Origin: Bacteroidetes bacterium GWF2_38_335
Lineage (GTDB): Bacteria > Bacteroidota > Bacteroidia > Bacteroidales > GWF2-38-335
NCBI GenBank assembly: GCA_001769535.1
Contig: MEOH01000011.1
Span: forward strand, 62,001-126,000
Length of the DNA stretch: 64,000 nucleotides
Reading direction: 5' to 3'
Part shown: positions 1 to 6,250 of the stretch, piece after piece
Layout of the letters: every line of letters starts with the position of its first letter
How positions within the stretch are numbered: the stretch's first letter is position 1
The notes under the pieces: model-generated
What the model was told of the DNA's origin: nothing
Database searches by the model: none
Seen by the model: only the letters and a program-made list of their open reading frames with translations
Made by a program: the position numbers and the translations under genes

Positions 1-1330
1 ACATTACTTTATTTCCATTAATATTGTAAATATTAAGAAGAATGGCATTTTGGGTTTCGTTTAAAACAAAACAATTTTCATTAAACATACTAGGATATAT
101 CTGTAAATCCGAATATTTTTCTTTAATTAAATCACCAAAGGAAATAATAAATTCAAAATACGAAGAGCAATTTGCACTATCATTAACAATTAATAAATAA
201 TTACCAGAACAAAGGTCCGTAATTACAGGGGTTGAAAAATCTCCTGGAATCCATGTTAGATCATATGGTTGGAGCCCTCCTGTAATAATTGCTTCTGCTT
301 GACCATCACAAAAACCAAACTCAGTTTCATCTATAGTCAGCACTTCAATATTAATGCTGTCAAAAAAAGTTATATATATTGTATCTGAGCAAGTTGCAGT
401 ATCTTGAGTTGTAATTTCCCAAATTAACGGATAAGTTCCAGAGCTATCAACAAAAACATTTGTATTATAATCACTAGGGTTAGTAAAAAAAACTTCTGAG
501 TTAGGAGAAAGCCATGAAGAATATATAAAATCGGTTTGGTAATTTCCGCTTAATTCATTATAAAATAGTCCACAAACAGAATCTGAAATACCAGCAACTG
601 ACTCACAGCACAGTTCAACATTTACAGTAACTGTGTCAGTTTGAGGAGGGCATGATGAATCAAGAAAAGAAATTTCAACAATATAATTTATAGTATCTTG
701 AGGAAAAACAATTGGATTTGAAATTGCAGTGCTGTTTATAAAAGTATCAGGAATCCAGCTATACAAGTATCCACTTGAAGCATGAAGCATAACAGAGTCA
801 TTTTTACATATTGTTATGTCTTCACCTGCGTCTATTAAAGGCATTCCGGCAATAGCATTGATAAAATACTCACAATAATTACCAGCAAATCCATCAATCA
901 TAATATAATAAGTTTCACCTGGAATAAGCGGTGAAGCTGTTAGTTGAAAATTATTGCCGGCTGAAATACATCCAGAAACAGGGGTAAAATTTAAACAATC
1001 TTCCGTTGAATAAATTTCCATTTGAACACCATCTCCTGAAGAACAATTAAAAGTACTAACATCAACTGTAATTAAGGTATCAATAGCATCAAATTTAAGC
1101 CACGAATTAATTTCAATACTTCCACAAAATATAGAACCAAGAGGTAGATTATTCTCAATTGTTGAATCTGATTCTGAATAAAAGTTGGTATAACCTGAAT
1201 GAACAATTCCATGGTAATTGTTAAATGTACAAATATGTGTTGCTGTTCCACAATAATCACTTGCTACTTGAGAAAAAACGAATGAAATTTGTATAATAAA
1301 AGTTGTAACAAAAAAGAGTAATATTTTCAT
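1..1330 (-). CDS. T9SS-sorted secreted protein, 3' end cut by window edge
   Basis: An open frame begins at the ATG whose complement lies at 1328-1330 and stays open to position 1, giving 443 visible residues. It starts with a hydrophobic signal peptide (MKILLFFVTTFIIQISFVFS) and continues as a Cys- and Asn-rich extracellular chain with gelation/PKD-like segments such as DAGEDITICKNDSVML. The last visible part (IYPSMFNENCFVLNETQ, then LNIYNINGNKVM) resembles the start of a type IX secretion sorting domain, so only a few dozen residues are probably missing. The likely location is the cell surface or medium. Specific function is unknown. Confidence 0.8.
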   Translation of the reverse strand, partial: MKILLFFVTTFIIQISFVFSQVASDYCGTATHICTFNNYHGIVHSGYTNFYSESDSTIENNLPLGSIFCGSIEINSWLKFDAIDTLITVDVSTFNCSSGDGVQMEIYSTEDCLNFTPVSGCISAGNNFQLTASPLIPGETYYIMIDGFAGNYCEYFINAIAGMPLIDAGEDITICKNDSVMLHASSGYLYSWIPDTFINSTAISNPIVFPQDTINYIVEISFLDSSCPPQTDTVTVNVELCCESVAGISDSVCGLFYNELSGNYQTDFIYSSWLSPNSEVFFTNPSDYNTNVFVDSSGTYPLIWEITTQDTATCSDTIYITFFDSINIEVLTIDETEFGFCDGQAEAIITGGLQPYDLTWIPGDFSTPVITDLCSGNYLLIVNDSANCSSYFEFIISFGDLIKEKYSDLQIYPSMFNENCFVLNETQNAILLNIYNINGNKVM

Positions 1331-1477
1331 TTGGAGTAGTCTCTTGTTTTTTTTATAATATTTGTTTATCAAATATAGTATAAATTAGGTAGAAGAGAAG
1401 AGCAAATTTAAAATATTTTATTAGAAAGGTTTATAAAATAGTAACTTATAACAAGAGAATTAAAAAATGAAAAAACA

Positions 1478-1636
1478 TCAGCATTCGTTTAAAAAACGAG
1501 AAACCATTTCCACCTGCCACGGCAACAAAAGTTTCCGGTTATTCAATTTCAGATCGTTTTTAATGGGTTTAATCCATCGGCGAAGGGTGTTGATGTGGAT
1601 TACGTATTCCGAAGCAATCTGCGAAAGCGTCTTCAT
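1478..1636 (-). CDS. Small DUF4248-like helix-turn-helix protein
   Basis: A 52-residue protein starting at the ATG at 1636 (MKTLSQIASEYVIHINTLRR). An in-frame GTG at 1660 would add eight residues, but the ATG has a purine-rich stretch (GGAAAAA) just upstream and gives the more natural start. The pattern SEY-x-IHINTLRRWIK followed by LLLPWQVEMVSRFL resembles the short DNA-binding proteins called DUF4248 in Bacteroidota, which often sit near mobile or horizontally moved DNA. Target and role cannot be read from the sequence. It lies in a gene-poor stretch between a surface-protein gene and an accessory island. Confidence 0.5.
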   Translation of the reverse strand: MKTLSQIASEYVIHINTLRRWIKPIKNDLKLNNRKLLLPWQVEMVSRFLNEC

Positions 1637-1885
1637 TGATTTTTCCAAATAAACCAGCACTGATTATTTAACTACCAAAAAGCCTTTTTAACACATTCAT
1701 GTTGAAAATTAACTTATAGACAGATAATCAATGGTTTATGCAAGTGTAAGAATATCAATACTTTTTCAACAATACGTTGAAATGTATCTGTAAAATAATG
1801 AAAATGAATTTGTTATGTAATAAAACACTGTAAGATGTTGATAACCATGTTGAAAAGAAGATTAGGGCAAAGCTTAAGGCCTCTG

Positions 1886-2127
1886 TATCTTTGTAATCAA
1901 TAAATTAAAAAAAAGCATAAATGAAGTTTGGACGCTCCCATTTATGCTTTAAATAAAAACCGTTTAAAATTTTTTTTATGTACAAATTAAAATTAATTTT
2001 CTTTAGAAAGCAAAAAAAACAATTAACTTTTGCTTATATCAGTCTCAGCGGAAGCAAACAATTGCTATGGAAAAGATGGTATGTTGAAATCTTTTTGTTA
2101 TTCATTACTATTTTTATTAATAGTTAA
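1886..2127 (+). other. Hairpin leader and tiny basic/hydrophobic ORF (doubtful gene)
   Basis: A TATCTTTG box at 1886-1893 fits the Bacteroidota -7 element. It is followed by a perfect 12-bp stem (1912-1923 with 1939-1950, 15-nt loop) and then by a 49-codon ORF from ATG 1978 to TAA 2127. The peptide is Lys/Arg-rich in its first half and ends in a hydrophobic stretch (VEIFLLFITIFIN), like many small membrane peptides. No partner antisense RNA or homology is recognised, so coding status is uncertain. The rest of 1661-2257 shows no other credible gene. Confidence 0.22.
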
Positions 2128-2257
2128 AAATATGGCATAAAGTTATTCAAATTGCAAAATAAGTCATAATAAATTACAACATTATTGTAATAGAACCTTT
2201 ATAGGTTTCTATTTTTGTAGAAAAAACAAAATAATAAGTTTCTGCTGGTAAATTTGA

Positions 2258-2437
2258 GGCAGAACAATCATTACAGGTTACCTTGATGTGATGCTAACTA
2301 ATGTTGGGGCATCACTATCAGTGAGCAATATCGCTTACTTCGACGACACCCGAGTTTACCCCGTTGACGCAACCACGCCCTCATACTTGTACGATGAATG
2401 GGGCAGGATCAATACAATCATTTCCTTGAGAACTTAA
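2258..2437 (+). pseudogene. Remnant of an RHS/YD-repeat protein
   Basis: An open stretch bounded by a TGA at 2255-2257 and a TAA at 2435-2437 encodes about 59 residues. It contains SNIAYFDDTRVYPVDATTP followed by SYLYDEWGRI. This is close to the FDDxRVYPxDA...YTYD..GR junction seen just before the YD repeats of large RHS-type surface proteins in Bacteroidota. Nothing upstream or downstream continues the family, and GC content here is higher than in the flanks. I read it as a decayed fragment left by deletion of a large gene, probably of horizontally acquired origin. Confidence 0.5.
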
Positions 2438-2527
2438 CGTAATAATAGTGTCTCTTCAAACCAAGACATTGATTGAAGAATAAAACAAAATCAAAAATGG
2501 AATCGGATTGAAAAAAATAGTTTTATT

Positions 2528-2707
2528 TCAATTACTTTTTTCCTTTTCTTTAATGTTTTTTTTGTGCTGATAAAAATTGTATGCAACCAAAACTATTACA
2601 GCCAAACTTAACAGAATGATGGGAACAATATTAGTGTTCTTTTTTTCTGGTTTTGATCCGAAAAACTCATTCACGTTTGTTGGATCTAAATAAATAAACT
2701 CATCCAT
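2528..2707 (-). CDS. Small single-pass membrane protein (59 aa)
   Basis: This gene runs from ATG at 2707 to TGA at 2528-2530. Residues 1-27 are polar (start MDEFIYLDPTNVNEFFGS), residues 28-45 form one hydrophobic helix (IVPIILLSLAVIVLVAYN), and the tail is strongly Lys-rich, so by the positive-inside rule the C-terminus should be cytoplasmic. It begins 6 bp after the stop of the zinc-ribbon gene upstream on the same strand, so the two are probably co-transcribed. The family is not recognised. Coding status rests on the clean hydropathy layout and the tight spacing. Confidence 0.5.
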   Translation of the reverse strand: MDEFIYLDPTNVNEFFGSKPEKKNTNIVPIILLSLAVIVLVAYNFYQHKKNIKEKEKSN

Positions 2708-2713
2708 AATTAA

Positions 2714-3151
2714 TTACTTTATATGATAGAATAAAAAAAATTGGTTTTCAACTCGATAGTGAAATGGACCAATTACATACCATTGTGTATTATCGTCTTT
2801 TTTGATAAACCTATAAGGAGCTTTGAAATCAAAACCTAAACGTAAAATTTCATTTTGCGCAATCTGAATTAATTCTCCATGACTTTTATCCATTTTCAAT
2901 AGAAGATCGGATAAAATTCGGTTGTTTTTTTTAAGCCCATTGGTTTCGCTTTTTATTTTAGCGTTATTTTTGCTTGCTATTTGATTATTAGCCGCTATTT
3001 TGCACTTTGGATGGTATTTCTGGTTTAATCTACCTAAGAATTCCGTTTTGCAAAATTTGCAGGTTATTTTATATTTTCCGGTTGCTTTATCGAAAACAGG
3101 AGTCATTCCCATATTATTAATTAGGTCACTCATTTTTGCAGGTCCATCCAT
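2714..3151 (-). CDS. Unknown protein with N-terminal zinc-ribbon-like motif
   Basis: A 145-residue protein with no signal peptide. Residues about 30-50 carry CKFCKTEFLGRLNQKYHPKC, a CxxC...HxxxC arrangement typical of small zinc-binding ribbons (related proteins often read GRxNQKYCSxxCK). A Lys/Asn-rich, helix-forming stretch with coiled-coil character follows, then a C-terminal half (FDFKAPYRFIKKDDNTQWYV...) of unknown fold. It is sandwiched between an excisionase-like HTH gene (27 bp upstream) and a tiny membrane protein (6 bp downstream), forming a likely three-gene operon in the accessory island. Nucleic-acid binding is plausible but not shown. Confidence 0.6.
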   Translation of the reverse strand: MDGPAKMSDLINNMGMTPVFDKATGKYKITCKFCKTEFLGRLNQKYHPKCKIAANNQIASKNNAKIKSETNGLKKNNRILSDLLLKMDKSHGELIQIAQNEILRLGFDFKAPYRFIKKDDNTQWYVIGPFHYRVENQFFLFYHIK

Positions 3152-3178
3152 TGGGTTCAGTATTTAGATAATTTGCAT

Positions 3179-3457
3179 TTATTGCTTGCTTTTTTTGTTT
3201 TTCTGAAGATCTTCCAGTAATTGAGTGGCTGAATAAATGCACTTTCGGCCATATTGGCTATACCGAATCTTACCAGAGGTTTTTAATTTAGCAAATGTTA
3301 CTGTGGACATTCCCAGGAAGTCTGCTGCATCCTTGTTCGAATAGAAAAGCTTATCTTCTTTCCCCCTATCTGGTTCATCCTTGGTTAAATGCATCTCATT
3401 TAGGAAATCTTTTAGAATTTCTTTAAGCCGCCCTTCACTAAATATAAGTATATCCAT
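3179..3457 (-). CDS. Excisionase/MerR-type helix-turn-helix DNA-binding protein
   Basis: A 92-residue protein from ATG 3457 (MDILIFSEGRL); a TTG three codons upstream is less likely. Residues about 35-90 match the HTH_17/excisionase pattern: LFYSNKDAADFLGMSTVTF, then AKLKTSGKIRYSQYGRKCIY and a short terminal helix. Such proteins act as directionality factors or small regulators of mobile elements. Four TTGCCG half-sites lie about 70-105 bp upstream and may be its own operator. It is the first gene of a likely three-gene operon. No integrase is visible nearby, so a recombination role is unproven. Confidence 0.75.
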   Translation of the reverse strand: MDILIFSEGRLKEILKDFLNEMHLTKDEPDRGKEDKLFYSNKDAADFLGMSTVTFAKLKTSGKIRYSQYGRKCIYSATQLLEDLQKNKKSKQ

Positions 3458-3525
3458 ATTGATCAATTATACCGTAAAAATAGATCATACAAATACGATA
3501 ATCAATTGAATGTAAAGTAAATAGA

Positions 3526-3562
3526 TTGCCGGAGTTGCCGTACGGCAATTTTAGTGCGGCAA
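3526..3562. promoter_or_regulatory. Cluster of four TTGCCG half-sites, operator-like
   Basis: TTGCCG occurs at 3526-3531 and 3535-3540, and its complement CGGCAA at 3543-3548 and 3557-3562. The middle two form a perfect 14-bp palindrome, TTGCCGTACGGCAA. The cluster lies in the gap upstream of the HTH gene starting at 3457 and downstream of the 377-aa gene, as expected for an autoregulatory operator or a recombination-factor binding site. Confidence 0.5.
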
Positions 3563-3611
3563 CAAGCAGATAATCAGATTAAAACAATTTCAATCCTGAA
3601 TTCTAGTGATA

Positions 3612-4745
3612 TTATTTTTTTAGAAATTCTTTATAGTTAATGTATTCTGTATCCTTGCTGGAAATTATTCCAGGACTTTTTTCCTTTAAGTATTCTTCAA
3701 TCGCGCTCAATGAAAAGCTTTTCCCACTTGCATCAATCAATATAGAATGAAAAAAAGCTGCTATAAACCCGGGTGTGTTTTGAAAAATGTAATCTCTTTT
3801 CATTTCATTAAATGGTGTGAGAAAGACTTTTAATGGTTTCAAAAGCATAACTTTCTTTTGTGCTTTCTCATCCTTTAAATGATTTATTAAGTCGTTTTTT
3901 TGCTTTGATTGTATGATTTTCTTTTCGCAAAATTTTTCGACTAATAAAATAGTATTAATATTGTATTTAATAGACAATCGCTCGTTTTTTTTGGTTTTCA
4001 CAGGTTTTTTGCAAGTCATTATTTTTTTATATTTATCATTAATGTCCTTTATGCTTTTTAATATAAGAACCGTGCAGTAAAAAACCAACATATATTTAAA
4101 TTCAGCAACTGAAAGTTTATCAATATAGAAAGTTAAATTCTTAAGCATATCTTCACCATCAGGTAATTTTATTTCAGAAAAAGATTCTCCTATTTTCTTT
4201 TTGTATTGATCATGGATTTCATTTGGTGTTAATATACTTGCATCAATTTTTCTGCAATTATTAATTCCCTGATATATAGGCAGACAAGCTCCCATTAATT
4301 TATATTTGTTTAATATGATTATCTCAAGCAATTTATTGAAATCATTAAGTATTATAGTATATTCCTTTGTGATATTGTTCTGCCAATAAAAGTCCTTGCC
4401 AGTTTGTATCACAATTTTATTAAGGGATTCCAATTCATCAATTTTTTTTTGAATATACTTTTTCTTGATAGTGTTTGAAAAATGATTATCCTTTAGCCAT
4501 ATATCAATATGCTCCGAGTGGGATGTGATATTATTATTAAATAATTCAAGAAAAATATCTATGTTACAGAGAAGTATAAGCTTTTGTTTTTGAGACGACT
4601 GTAAATTAGCGTAGTCTTCAAATATTTTTTTTTCTTGAGTTCTTTTATGGCTTACTTGAGATAACTTTTGCTGAAAAAAATCAGTGTTTTTAAACCATTC
4701 AGCCATTTCTTCAATTGTTTCGGAGATGTCAGTGGTCGATTTCAT
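3612..4745 (-). CDS. Unknown accessory protein, 377 aa
   Basis: A soluble, Lys/Asn/Ile-rich protein with no signal peptide or membrane segment. The chain is predicted largely helical, with a charged stretch near residues 250-300 (CKKPVKTKKNERLSIKYN, then SKQKNDLINHLKDEKAQKK). Low GC and strong AT codon bias fit the rest of the island. It lies between the tRNA-Gln and the HTH operon, on the same strand. I do not recognise the family. Its size, helical make-up and position suggest a mobile-element accessory protein such as an RteC-like regulator, but no diagnostic motif supports that. Confidence 0.6.
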   Translation of the reverse strand: MKSTTDISETIEEMAEWFKNTDFFQQKLSQVSHKRTQEKKIFEDYANLQSSQKQKLILLCNIDIFLELFNNNITSHSEHIDIWLKDNHFSNTIKKKYIQKKIDELESLNKIVIQTGKDFYWQNNITKEYTIILNDFNKLLEIIILNKYKLMGACLPIYQGINNCRKIDASILTPNEIHDQYKKKIGESFSEIKLPDGEDMLKNLTFYIDKLSVAEFKYMLVFYCTVLILKSIKDINDKYKKIMTCKKPVKTKKNERLSIKYNINTILLVEKFCEKKIIQSKQKNDLINHLKDEKAQKKVMLLKPLKVFLTPFNEMKRDYIFQNTPGFIAAFFHSILIDASGKSFSLSAIEEYLKEKSPGIISSKDTEYINYKEFLKK

Positions 4746-4895
4746 GATGGTTTGATTTACACAATTGTCAATTTACAAAGTAACAAAACTCAGTGAATTT
4801 GTCATTCTTCAGATCAAATAAGTTTTAAACAAACTCTATAAAATTCATATTGAATGAATAAAAAGTGTATGTAAATATGTGTGTAACAAAATAAA

Positions 4896-4928
4896 AAGCC
4901 GCTGTAAAAACTTGTTTTACAGCGGCTT
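4896..4928 (-). terminator. Rho-independent terminator of the tRNA-Gln
   Basis: A perfect 14-bp inverted repeat (4896-4909 with 4915-4928, loop 4910-4914) ends in a T-rich run when read on the minus strand. It lies 16 bp past the 3' end of the tRNA. Confidence 0.8.
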
Positions 4929-4944
4929 AGCGGTTCCTCTTTGT

Positions 4945-5015
4945 TGACCTGCCAGGACTCGAACCTGGAATAACAGAGTCAGAATCTGTCGTGTTGCCAA
5001 TTACACCACAGGTCA
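4945..5015 (-). tRNA. tRNA-Gln (anticodon CTG)
   Basis: Read on the minus strand, the 71-nt sequence folds as a cloverleaf. The acceptor stem pairs TGACCTG with CAGGTCA, the anticodon stem pairs ACAGA with TCTGT around the loop TTCTGAC, and the T arm pairs CCAGG with CCTGG around TTCGAGT. Loop positions 34-36 read CTG, which decodes CAG (Gln). CCA is not encoded. The 3' end faces the accessory island at 1478-4745, a typical position for element integration. Confidence 0.92.
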
Positions 5016-5142
5016 GTTTTCAGGGTGGCAAATATACTAACTATCATTAAATTTTTATAAAAAAGTGGATTTTTTTTTATTAATTTTATTCGTGAAACTC
5101 AAATTTCAAGAACGGAGTGAATTGAAATATGTAAGTTGAACA

Positions 5143-5253
5143 ACCCTCGACAAATAAATTTGTCGGGGTATGAGATTAATACCCCGCCCGCTAGCCAACG
5201 GGGCGAATAGATATTAATTTTTTGTTGATACCCTGCTGCTCTGCGGCGGGGTA
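5143..5253. repeat. Intergenic hairpin-rich element
   Basis: Two clear inverted repeats occur in the 337-bp gap after the tRNA. One has arms ACCCTCGACAAAT and ATTTGTCGGGGT (5143-5172, one bulge). The other is a GC-rich hairpin with arms 5229-5239 and 5243-5253 (TACCCTGCTGC with GCGGCGGGGTA, two G-U pairs). Between them lies a similar GC-rich segment (TACCCCGCCCGCTAGCC). The composition contrasts with the AT-rich flanks and resembles dispersed intergenic palindromes. No gene is seen in this gap. Confidence 0.5.
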
Positions 5254-5352
5254 GTTCATTATTATCAAACTATCGTCCCGGTTCAACCAGACCAATAACT
5301 AAACAATAAAAAAAACACTTCCCCGTTTCCTTGTCATCATCAACCAAAAAAT

Positions 5353-6204
5353 ATGTATATGAAAACGTTTTTTTTATTATCAATGATTGTTCCTATGGTT
5401 ATCTTTTCGCAGGAAACAACCGACAGCTACCGGCTCTCTGACTTTCATTTTTCAATGGGAAGACAAATGTATACCCATCATACAGATGATTTGATGCAGT
5501 TGTATGATAATGTGAAAACAGATTTCGGACTCAGCGATAATCTAATGGATAACAGCGGGTACTTTTATGGCAGGTCCAATACCGGCTTTTTTAATTTTAT
5601 CTTAGGCTTTACCAAAAAACCAACCAGGAGTTTGAATGCCGGTATATCTTATTACACCGGTAATCGAAGAAATCTTAGCTTTTCATGCAGGGATAAAACC
5701 CGCACCGACACAGTGGATGCCGGTGATTACATTATTTATGTTGATTCGGTTAATAATACTTTTTATAATTTTAATGAAATAATCAGCGAAATAGCTTTGA
5801 GTTTCTCATCCATTTATCGTACTGCTCCCGAAAAAACAATAATAATGTATTCGGGATTTGGTATTAATGTGGGATATACAATTTACTCATCACTTGATTA
5901 CTCAAAGTTTTCAAAAAATGCCAATGTATACAATATCAATGGAGTTGATTATGAAAATTACATTTTTATGCCTGATAATATGAATTTTACAACAAAAAAT
6001 GATTATAAAAGGAGTTTATACACGAGACTTTTTATTCCAATGGGAATAAATATCCGCTTTTCAAAGGATGACAAGCTTTTTAGTAAATTTTACCTTGATT
6101 TTGCTGCATTATTTGGATTTGAATTTCAAAACCAGCCAGACAGCAGTCCTTATATGAGATCTTATTCGGCTTTTTCTTCAGGCATACGATATAACCTGAA
6201 TTAA
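5353..6204 (+). CDS. Exported protein, probable outer-membrane barrel
   Basis: A 283-residue protein with a signal peptide (MKTFFLLSMIVPMVIFSQ, cleavage near FSQ-ET). The ORF opens MYMKTF, so the start may be ATG 5353 or ATG 5359. The mature part alternates short aromatic beta-strands such as TGFFNFILGFTKK and SLNAGISYYTGNRR, and ends SGIRYNLN with an alternating pattern typical of Bacteroidota beta-barrels. No enzymatic motif is present. It is transcribed alone, away from the tRNA, and ends at a strong terminator. The family is not recognised. Confidence 0.7.
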   Translation: MYMKTFFLLSMIVPMVIFSQETTDSYRLSDFHFSMGRQMYTHHTDDLMQLYDNVKTDFGLSDNLMDNSGYFYGRSNTGFFNFILGFTKKPTRSLNAGISYYTGNRRNLSFSCRDKTRTDTVDAGDYIIYVDSVNNTFYNFNEIISEIALSFSSIYRTAPEKTIIMYSGFGINVGYTIYSSLDYSKFSKNANVYNINGVDYENYIFMPDNMNFTTKNDYKRSLYTRLFIPMGINIRFSKDDKLFSKFYLDFAALFGFEFQNQPDSSPYMRSYSAFSSGIRYNLN

Positions 6205-6214
6205 AATATTAAAT

Positions 6215-6242
6215 AAAAAAGGCTGCGTCAGCAGCCTTTTTT
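6215..6242. terminator. Bidirectional terminator between convergent genes
   Basis: The stem GGCTGC (6221-6226) pairs with GCAGCC (6231-6236) around GTCA, flanked by a run of A on the left and T on the right. It can end both the plus-strand gene at 6204 and the minus-strand gene ending at 6251. Confidence 0.85.
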
Positions 6243-6250
6243 ATTTAATT

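Noticed and set aside
1467-1652. Plus-strand 61-codon frame
   Set aside because: Antisense to the small HTH gene, which has a recognisable family pattern.
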